Part shown: positions 26,008-32,884 of the stretch, in pieces
Layout: every line of letters begins with the position of its first letter
Position numbering within the stretch: the first letter of the stretch is position 1
Source of the DNA: Candidatus Omnitrophota bacterium
Lineage (GTDB): Bacteria; Omnitrophota; Gorgyraeia; Zapsychrales; Zapsychraceae
Length of the DNA: 32,884 nucleotides
Assembly: GCA_016931055.1 (NCBI GenBank)
Contig: JAFGFL010000055.1
Coordinates: 69,773-102,656 of the forward strand
Direction of reading: 5' to 3'
Position numbers and translations under genes: made by a program
Notes under the pieces: generated by a model
Databases searched by the model: none
Seen by the model: only the letters and a program-made list of their open reading frames with translations
What the model was told of the DNA's origin: nothing

Positions 26008-26996
26008 TATTTTGCTTTGACTTGATCGTTCTTCTTGACACTCTTGACCGATAACGGCGGGACGAGATCCGCGGCAGACATTTCGGGTTGAAGCCGTGTA
26101 ATTTTAATATCACCTAAATAATTATCATTTCGATAGACGGACAAAATATCTCCAACGTCAATGCCATCCATTCCCCCGAGGCTGATAATCACAAATTCCG
26201 TCTCGATATCAACGCTCAAGATGCGCCCTTCTTTAGACCTGTCGAATGCCACCGTTGGCTCTCCCGTCAAAACATCCTCCTGGATATCAGGGATTTCTTC
26301 GGCGTCAATGGTCTCTCCAGGAACAACAACAATTTCTCCCAATTCAACGCCAAGACTTGTTAGCCGTCCGTTGTCCGAGTTCCCTTCAAGCGCATAATCC
26401 TTTGGCTCCTGAGAAATGGCCCCATAAGAGGAATTTTTGTTCGCGGCCTCCTGCGCGACAGATGCCGCTTTTTCTAATTCCGTCATTTTCTCCTGATTCT
26501 GTTCATAAAGCTGTCCCAACTTTTTGGTGCGCTCTCGTTCAGCCTCTAATTGGGCTTCCAATTCCTTGATCTTTTGGTTGGAGACTTCAATATCCGCCGT
26601 CAATCTTTCCTGCACCTCTTCTTTAGCCTTAATCTCACCTGCGAGCCCTTGTTTTGTCGCATTGGCTTCTTCAATTTGTTTCTTTAACGCCACTGTTTCA
26701 ATCTTCATTTCTTCCCGCAGGCCTTTTTCCAGCTCCAACTCATCAGAAAGATCATTAATCCGCCCGTCAGCTTCTTTGTTTTTTTCCTGAAGAAGAAAGT
26801 TTTGTTTCTTCGCTTCATTCAACTGTTCTTCCAATTTTGTTCTTTCGGATTGAAATTCCTCCAATGTGGCTTCGGCCAACTTTCGGCGTTCCGTCTCCTT
26901 TTGGAAGAAAAACAATGAAATGGCAGTCAATGAAATAAGCAGGATGGCTATAATAACGACGAATATCGCCAAGACTTTTCCGGAAGAATTCATCAT
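26007..26996 (-). CDS. TM-anchored coiled-coil protein with C-terminal FlgT-C-like β domain
   Basis: N-terminal TM, long coiled coil, then GRILSVDIETEFVIISLGGMDGIDVGDILSVYRNDNYLGDIKITRLQPEMSAADLV. Start moved to the ATG preceded by an AGGAAA RBS. Confidence 0.65.
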   Translation of the reverse strand: MMNSSGKVLAIFVVIIAILLISLTAISLFFFQKETERRKLAEATLEEFQSERTKLEEQLNEAKKQNFLLQEKNKEADGRINDLSDELELEKGLREEMKIETVALKKQIEEANATKQGLAGEIKAKEEVQERLTADIEVSNQKIKELEAQLEAERERTKKLGQLYEQNQEKMTELEKAASVAQEAANKNSSYGAISQEPKDYALEGNSDNGRLTSLGVELGEIVVVPGETIDAEEIPDIQEDVLTGEPTVAFDRSKEGRILSVDIETEFVIISLGGMDGIDVGDILSVYRNDNYLGDIKITRLQPEMSAADLVPPLSVKSVKKNDQVKAK

Positions 26997-27097
26997 GGTT
27001 TCCTGGAATGAGATGTTTAAGATTGCTAGTAACGTAAATATTATATGGGAAATCAGAAACAAGTAAAGCTTCTTATGTTATTTCTTGGCGTTCAAAA

Positions 27098-27117
27098 GCG
27101 ACGGCAAAGGCTGTCGC
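27098..27117 (-). terminator. Weak candidate hairpin terminator after rluD
   Basis: Minus strand GCGACAGCCTTTGCCGTCGC followed by TTTTG; stem with one mismatch and a short T-run. Confidence 0.35.
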
Positions 27118-27138
27118 CGCCCATAAGAAAAAATCATT

Positions 27139-28044
27139 CTATGGGCCCATCTTTAAGAGAAATTCTTCCGGTGGCCGCGAAGAAAATTCCAGATATTTTT
27201 TTGTCTGCGGGTGGATAAAACCGATCGATTGCGCGTGCAAGGCAAGCCTGGGAAAGCTTTTTGCCTTTCCGTATTTATCGTCGCCTAATATCGGATGCTT
27301 CAGATAGGCCATGTGGACGCGCAATTGATGCGTCCGTCCGGTTTTCGGGAACAGAGAAACAAGCGTAACCCCCTTCTTCCGCTTGATAACGCGATAATAC
27401 GTCACCGATTCTTTGGCATCATCATCGTATTGTACAGACTTTTTCTCCCTATACCGCGGGTGCCGCCCGATCGGGGCATCGACCATTCCCTCATCAAATT
27501 CCATTTCGCCTTCGACCAAAGCCATGTACCGCTTCTTGATCACATGACGTTGAAATTGCTTGGCTAACTTCGTGTGCGTAATGTTGTCTTTCGCAATCAA
27601 CAATAGTCCGGATGTTTCTTTATCTAACCGATGAACGATCCCCGGGCGCATGTCCGTATTGACCTGCGACAACTGAACGGAATGATGAAGCAAGGCGTTG
27701 ACCAAGGTGCCGGAATAACAGCCTTGAGCCGGATGTACGATCATGCCTTTAGGCTTATTGATCACCATCAGATAATCATCTTCATAAAAAATATCTAAAG
27801 GGATGTTCTCCGGTTCGACGTATTGGGGCGTTCTGAAATCCTTGGGGATCTCGACAGAAACATCATCCCCAAATGCAACTTTATGATGCGCCTTAACTAC
27901 GGTCTCGTTGACGCGGACATGGCCGAATTCAATGAGTTTTTGGACGAACGTCCGGGAAGGGGCCTCGGGAAGGACCTGCGTAAGAAAAACATCTAAGCGT
28001 AAATAATCATGCGCTTCATCGACTTTTAGAATATGTATTGCCAT
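27139..28044 (-). CDS. rluD: RluD-family 23S rRNA pseudouridine synthase
   Basis: S4 domain; GIVHRLDKETSGLLLIAKDN; GRTHQLRVHMAYLKHPILGDDKYG. Confidence 0.93.
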   Translation of the reverse strand: MAIHILKVDEAHDYLRLDVFLTQVLPEAPSRTFVQKLIEFGHVRVNETVVKAHHKVAFGDDVSVEIPKDFRTPQYVEPENIPLDIFYEDDYLMVINKPKGMIVHPAQGCYSGTLVNALLHHSVQLSQVNTDMRPGIVHRLDKETSGLLLIAKDNITHTKLAKQFQRHVIKKRYMALVEGEMEFDEGMVDAPIGRHPRYREKKSVQYDDDAKESVTYYRVIKRKKGVTLVSLFPKTGRTHQLRVHMAYLKHPILGDDKYGKAKSFPRLALHAQSIGFIHPQTKKYLEFSSRPPEEFLLKMGP

Positions 28045-28052
28045 AAACATCC

Positions 28053-28082
28053 TGTAGGGACAGGCCTAGAACTGTCCCTACA
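28053..28082. repeat. Intergenic palindrome TGTAGGGACAG...CTGTCCCTACA
   Basis: Perfect 11-bp arms (28053-28063 and 28072-28082), 8-nt loop, between rluD and lgt. Confidence 0.85.
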
Positions 28083-28097
28083 TTTCATCTCACAATC

Positions 28098-29015
28098 TTA
28101 AAGCGAATCTTCCGGATTGGAATGCTTGATCAGCATGACATAGGCAAACCCAAACGCAAATAATAAAATGCCTACACTGACGAATTGAAAAACGCTCAAT
28201 CCGAAAAATATTATGTCATGATCCGCTCGGTAAAATTCCACCCCGAACCTCAAGACCGATGTCAAGATGAGATACGACGCAAACACAAGCCCGGGAATCG
28301 TTGAAGACTCCTGGTACCGTTTAAGCACGATAAAAATCATGAGCAGCCCGGCGGTAAGATAAAGTTGGGTCGGATGTAAATAGGCATCGTGCACAGGAAA
28401 GTAAACGCCTCCGGCAACTTCTTTGCCGTAACAACATCCGTTTAAAAAACACCCGATCCTTCCGATCGACTGGCCGAGAGCAAGATACGGCGCGCACAGA
28501 TCCAAGACCTTCGGAAGAAACAATTTTCTTCTTTTGACTAACGATGCCCCCGTCATGCCGCCAAAGATCAATCCTCCTTGCCAGGCCAGGCCGCCCTTCT
28601 GGATCATGATCATTTCATACGGATGATCGATAAAAACCTGATAATTCAGGAGGATATAAAAAATGCGCGCTCCGACGATCCCGCCCACCACAGTCCAAAA
28701 CACAAGATCAAGAATGTTATCGGCTTTGATGCCCTTTCGGCCGGCCTCGCTGACCAGCATCGACGTGCATATCACAACCGCAAGCGCCAGCATTAACCCG
28801 TATGAATAAATCGTAATAGGCGTAAGAATAAGAATCATGGCCGCGACAGCAAGAAATAAAACCCAGAAAAGAACCGTTGTGATCACTTCCCTTTTAATGC
28901 GGCCCAGGCAAGCCATCACGAAGAGAACCGCAATACCTGTTCCTGCGATAATCGCAACGGTCACAAGATACGCGGGGAAATCGATGGGGCCTATTTTGCA
29001 GATAACCGGAAACAT
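28098..29015 (-). CDS. lgt: Prolipoprotein diacylglyceryl transferase with an N-terminal insertion/duplication
   Basis: ITIYSYGLMLALAVV, GARIFYILLN, GGLAWQGGLIFGG, GQSIGRIGCFLNGCCYG, HPTQLYLTAGL, LRFGVEFYR. Confidence 0.92.
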   Translation of the reverse strand: MFPVICKIGPIDFPAYLVTVAIIAGTGIAVLFVMACLGRIKREVITTVLFWVLFLAVAAMILILTPITIYSYGLMLALAVVICTSMLVSEAGRKGIKADNILDLVFWTVVGGIVGARIFYILLNYQVFIDHPYEMIMIQKGGLAWQGGLIFGGMTGASLVKRRKLFLPKVLDLCAPYLALGQSIGRIGCFLNGCCYGKEVAGGVYFPVHDAYLHPTQLYLTAGLLMIFIVLKRYQESSTIPGLVFASYLILTSVLRFGVEFYRADHDIIFFGLSVFQFVSVGILLFAFGFAYVMLIKHSNPEDSL

Positions 29016-29473
29016 TTCACAGCAATCAGTATGGCGCCGATCGTGATCGCACTATCGGCGACGTTAAACACCGGCCAGACGCGAAGGTCTATGAAATCAA
29101 TAACATAGCCATAGACAATGCGGTCAATGAGATTTCCTATCGCGCCGCCCAATATAAGAGAAAACGCCAGAATATAAACACGGCTTAAAGCTTCGTTGTT
29201 CTGCCGGTAGTAATAAATATTGAAGATCAAAAGGAAGATCGCGATAATCGGGATCACAATAAAAACAATTCCCTGGTCCTTAAAAAACCCGAACGCGATG
29301 CCCGTATTGTGCACCAGCGTCATGTGCAGGATATTGCGGATAACGGGCAGGGATTCCCGATAACCAAGCAGCTCAGAAAAGAACAATTTTGTGACACGGT
29401 CAATAATAACGACGGAAAATGTAGTAATGAGGGTAAAAAGAATGTTGAACTGCGACCGTGTCAGATCCTTCAT
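28991..29473 (-). CDS. lspA: Lipoprotein signal peptidase
   Basis: VHNTGIAFGFF, LILGGAIGNLIDRIVYGYVIDFIDLRVWPVFNVADSAITIG (catalytic Asp motifs). Confidence 0.95.
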   Translation of the reverse strand: MKDLTRSQFNILFTLITTFSVVIIDRVTKLFFSELLGYRESLPVIRNILHMTLVHNTGIAFGFFKDQGIVFIVIPIIAIFLLIFNIYYYRQNNEALSRVYILAFSLILGGAIGNLIDRIVYGYVIDFIDLRVWPVFNVADSAITIGAILIAVKCFRLSAK

Positions 29474-29853
29474 CTTTTGGTTTCAATCTTCTCCTGGCAC
29501 CTGAGGCAGGTTTCGGTGTACGGAATGGCTTTAAGACGCGCCGCGGGAATGGGTTTCTTACATTCAATACACGCGCCGAAGGTTTTATCGTCAATGCGTT
29601 TGAGGGCCTGTTCAATCCTGTTCAAAACTTCCCGTTCGCTGGAAGCAAGGCCTAAATTAAATTCGCGGTCATACATGTCCGTCGCTACGTCGGCCATATG
29701 CAAAACATGCCCCGAGACATCCCCGGAATCACCATTTTGCGCGCCGGGGTCTTTGGACATGTTGGTAATATCACGCATAAAATTTTCTTTCAGCTTCATC
29801 AAACGCTTCTTGTAGTAATCAATTTTTTTCTTGTCTAGATTATTTTCAGGCAT
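29470..29853 (-). CDS. DksA/TraR-family zinc-finger protein
   Basis: DMYDREFNLGLASSEREVLNRIEQALKRIDDKTFGACIECKKPIPAARLKAIPYTETCLRCQ; start ATG overlaps the ileS stop (TAATG). Confidence 0.88.
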   Translation of the reverse strand: MPENNLDKKKIDYYKKRLMKLKENFMRDITNMSKDPGAQNGDSGDVSGHVLHMADVATDMYDREFNLGLASSEREVLNRIEQALKRIDDKTFGACIECKKPIPAARLKAIPYTETCLRCQEKIETKR

Positions 29854-32675
29854 TAACCAAGCTCCTTTACAATTGCCGTGCAGCGTTGACACAGTGTTTG
29901 ATGTTCCTGATCCTGCCCTACATCTGTTTTATAATTCCAACACCGGCCGCATTTTCGGCCGTCCGCTTTTTCGATCATGATTTCGGTCTTGGCAAATTCC
30001 TCGTTTAATCCCCGGCCAACTTGATCAACCTGATGGATCTCGACCTGGGAAACGATAAAGGCGGCTGGAAGCCCATCCGCGTTTTGTTTCAAGTACTGCA
30101 AATCCCGCGGGCTCGCCGTGTTAAAGATGACCTTTGCTTCCAAAGAGCTTCCAATCTCTCCGGTCCTGCGCTTTTCCTCCAGGGCCTTTAAAACGTGCGG
30201 GCGAAGCGACACCAAAAGATCAAATTTTTCTCTGATGGTATCCTTCCCCCACTCCTGCGGGCAGTCCAGCCATGGCAAGAGATGAACGCTTTGGATGCCG
30301 CGCATCGACGCGCCTTTCGGCATGGCCATAAAGACCTCTTCGGCCGTAAAACAGAAAATGGGAGCGATGATTCTCACCAGATGATTGAGGACATGAAAAA
30401 GAACTGTTTGCGCAGACCTTCTTTCCCGTGAATTGGATTCAAAAGTATACAGCCGATCTTTTAGGATGTCAAGATAAAAACTGGACAAATCCTCATTACA
30501 GAAGGAATAAATACACTTATATACTTTAGCAAATTCATATTTATCAAAATTGTCTTTGGCTTGATCAACAACCGCTTTTAAACGGTGCAAAGTCCAGCGG
30601 TCGATGTCCAGAAGATCTTCAAAAGAGAGCCTATTTTGTTCCGGATCAAAGCCGTTGAGGTTGCCCAGAAGGAACCTCATTGTATTTCGGACCTTGCGAT
30701 AAGCATCGCTCAGGCGGTCTAATGTCTCTTTGGAGATCCGGATATCCTCATTGAAGAGACTGGAAGCTACCCAGGACCTTAAGATATCGGCCCCGCTGTT
30801 TTTGATGATATCCTGAGGAGAGATCACATTGCCCAGGGACTTGGACATCTTGCGCCCTTCCCCATCCACAACGAACCCATGCGTCAATACAGCCTTAAAC
30901 GGCGGTTTATCCTCAATGGCAATAGCCGGGATCAATGAAGATTGGAACCATCCGCGGTGCTGGTCTGATCCCTCTAAATAAAGCTCGATCGGCAATTGAT
31001 CCCGAAGCCTGATTTTTACAACGGCTTGATGGCTGACCCCCGAATCAAACCAGACATCCAGGATATCTTTTGTCTTCTGAAATTCCGTTTTTCCACAGTC
31101 GGGGCACGTGAAGCCTTTTGGGATTAAATCCTTTACATCTTTCTGGAACCATACATCGGTCCCTTCCTTTTTAACTATTTCGGCAAATTGATCAATGACT
31201 TCAGAGAACAATTTATGCTGGCCGCCGCACCCCTTGCATTCCAGTGCAGGGATCGGGACCCCCCAGTGACGCTGACGCGACAGGCACCAGTCGGGACGGG
31301 TCGCCACCATGCCCGAAATGCGTTCTTCACCCGTCGGAGGGATCCACTGCACCTTGTTTTGGATTGCGTCTTTCAGCCTGCCCCTTAAACCCTGATGATC
31401 AATCTTAAGGAACCATTGTTCGGTCGCCCGGAAGATGATCGGGGACTTGCACCGCCAGCAATGGGGATAAGAATGGGTGACATTTTCCGACGCGAACAAG
31501 ACCCCTTCGCGGCGCAAGTCTTCAACAATCTTGTCGTTCGCCTTTAAGACATGTTCTCCTCTGTATTTGCTCGCGGCCTCCGTATAGATGCCCCGGCTGT
31601 CCACGGGCATAAGAACATCCAAGTTATGCCTTAATCCCGTCTCAAAGTCTTCCTGCCCGTGGCCGGGCGCCGTGTGGACCAATCCTGTCCCGTCTTCCCT
31701 GGTCACGTAATCCGCAATCACAACACGGCAATCATTCTTTAAACCGAACGGATGACGATAGCGCAGGCCGGTCAAATCTTCGCCGGAGAATTTCTTTAAA
31801 ACAGCGAACCTTTCGATGCCTGCCTTGCTTAAAATATGTTCCAGCAGAGAACTCTCAACGATCAAGGCCTCGGCCCCAAGATCAACCAGCGCATATTGGA
31901 ATGCTGCATGGACGGCAACGGCAACATTGGCCATCAGGGTCCAAGGCGTCGTTGTCCAGATCAACAGCGACACTTTTTTATTTTCAATTTCTTTGACTTT
32001 AAGAAGATTTTTGTTCCCAACCTCGAATTTGACATAAACCGACGGCGAGGTATGGTCCTCATATTCCACCTCCGCCTCGGCCAGAGCCGTCTCGCAGCGG
32101 AAACACCAGTTGACCGGCTTCAAGCCCCGATAAATATACCCTTTTTTGTTTAATTCTCCCAACGACCTTAAGATCCAATACTCGTATTCAGGGTCCAATG
32201 TCAGATAGGGATTTCCCCAATCCCCGAAAACTCCCAAGCGCTTGAACTGTTCCCGTTGGATACCGACATACTTCATCGCGTACTGATGTGCCTTTTTCCG
32301 GAAATCAACACAATCTACATCCGATTTGCTCAGTTTTAATTCCTTCATAAGTTTGTGTTCAATCGGAAGCCCGTGGCAATCCCAACCCGGAACGTAAAGG
32401 CTGTCAAACCCTTGCATGGTCCTGAACTTAACGGTAATGTCTTTGAGGATTTTGTTTAAGGCATGGCCGATATGGATATCGCCGTTCGCGTATGGCGGCC
32501 CGTCGTGCAGGATGAACGATGGTTTGCCCTCAGCCTGCTTCCTCAGTTTGGCATAGAGGTCTTCCTCGTCCCACTTCTTTAAGAGGGCGGGTTCCTTTTG
32601 GGTCAGGCTGGCACGCATCCCGAATTCGGTTTTCGGCAGGTTCAGCGTTTTTTGATAGTCGACTGTTTTGGTCAT
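29853..32675 (-). CDS. ileS: Isoleucyl-tRNA synthetase
   Basis: [23 protein letters not shown] (HIGH), [12 protein letters not shown] (KMSKS), C-terminal Zn motif [24 protein letters not shown]. Confidence 0.97.
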   Translation of the reverse strand: MTKTVDYQKTLNLPKTEFGMRASLTQKEPALLKKWDEEDLYAKLRKQAEGKPSFILHDGPPYANGDIHIGHALNKILKDITVKFRTMQGFDSLYVPGWDCHGLPIEHKLMKELKLSKSDVDCVDFRKKAHQYAMKYVGIQREQFKRLGVFGDWGNPYLTLDPEYEYWILRSLGELNKKGYIYRGLKPVNWCFRCETALAEAEVEYEDHTSPSVYVKFEVGNKNLLKVKEIENKKVSLLIWTTTPWTLMANVAVAVHAAFQYALVDLGAEALIVESSLLEHILSKAGIERFAVLKKFSGEDLTGLRYRHPFGLKNDCRVVIADYVTREDGTGLVHTAPGHGQEDFETGLRHNLDVLMPVDSRGIYTEAASKYRGEHVLKANDKIVEDLRREGVLFASENVTHSYPHCWRCKSPIIFRATEQWFLKIDHQGLRGRLKDAIQNKVQWIPPTGEERISGMVATRPDWCLSRQRHWGVPIPALECKGCGGQHKLFSEVIDQFAEIVKKEGTDVWFQKDVKDLIPKGFTCPDCGKTEFQKTKDILDVWFDSGVSHQAVVKIRLRDQLPIELYLEGSDQHRGWFQSSLIPAIAIEDKPPFKAVLTHGFVVDGEGRKMSKSLGNVISPQDIIKNSGADILRSWVASSLFNEDIRISKETLDRLSDAYRKVRNTMRFLLGNLNGFDPEQNRLSFEDLLDIDRWTLHRLKAVVDQAKDNFDKYEFAKVYKCIYSFCNEDLSSFYLDILKDRLYTFESNSRERRSAQTVLFHVLNHLVRIIAPIFCFTAEEVFMAMPKGASMRGIQSVHLLPWLDCPQEWGKDTIREKFDLLVSLRPHVLKALEEKRRTGEIGSSLEAKVIFNTASPRDLQYLKQNADGLPAAFIVSQVEIHQVDQVGRGLNEEFAKTEIMIEKADGRKCGRCWNYKTDVGQDQEHQTLCQRCTAIVKELG

Positions 32676-32765
32676 AATGAAAACGTTAATGGTAAATAGT
32701 TAATGATTAATGGTGCCAGGCCAATCGGCAACCAAAATAACCAGGCTGCTATCAACCCTCCATTT

Positions 32766-32800
32766 TTACTATTTACTATTTACTATTTACTATTTACTAT
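32766..32800. repeat. Heptanucleotide tandem repeat (TTACTAT)x5 upstream of ileS
   Basis: Five perfect copies of TTACTAT in 35 nt. Confidence 0.95.
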
Positions 32801-32884
32801 CATGTATGTCTAAATTAAGATTAAAAAAAGCCTAACACATCCTATAATGGTGTGAGCGATCAACTCATAACCATCACAAAACAA

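Noticed and set aside
1-32884. CRISPR arrays, tRNA/rRNA genes, transposases, prophage genes
   Set aside because: No regularly spaced repeats, tRNA-like cloverleaf, rRNA sequence, or integrase/transposase ORF seen.

Overview
32.9 kb, essentially fully minus-strand, bacterial chromosomal window. The gene content resembles uncultured lineages such as Candidatus Omnitrophota, but that taxonomic placement is a guess. Read in the direction of transcription (high to low coordinates) it contains: ileS, a DksA/TraR-like zinc-finger gene, lspA, lgt, rluD; a coiled-coil envelope protein; aroA; mreB, mreC, mreD, mrdA (PBP2), rodA; a type IV pilus locus (stand-alone MshEN protein, two PilB/GspE ATPases, a second stand-alone MshEN protein, PilC, a coiled-coil protein, an 841-aa Cys-rich protein with a pilin-like N-terminus, a type IV pilin, PilM-N-O-P and a secretin); then rng, rplU, obgE, proB and partial proA. 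The most interesting signal is non-coding. Two GEMM-I (cyclic-dinucleotide) riboswitch aptamers flank the Cys-rich pilin-like gene. One is directly upstream of it, and its 3' strand can instead form an intrinsic terminator whose U-tract abuts the start codon. The other sits between that gene and the pilin with its own promoter and terminator. The same locus carries four MshEN-type domains, a known c-di-GMP-binding fold, so it may be controlled by a cyclic dinucleotide at both RNA and protein level. Other observations: a ~190-bp inverted-repeat element between riboswitch and pilin, an apparent internal N-terminal duplication in Lgt, a missing rpmA between rplU and obgE, and several palindromes and tandem repeats. 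All assignments were made by eye; no database search was run.
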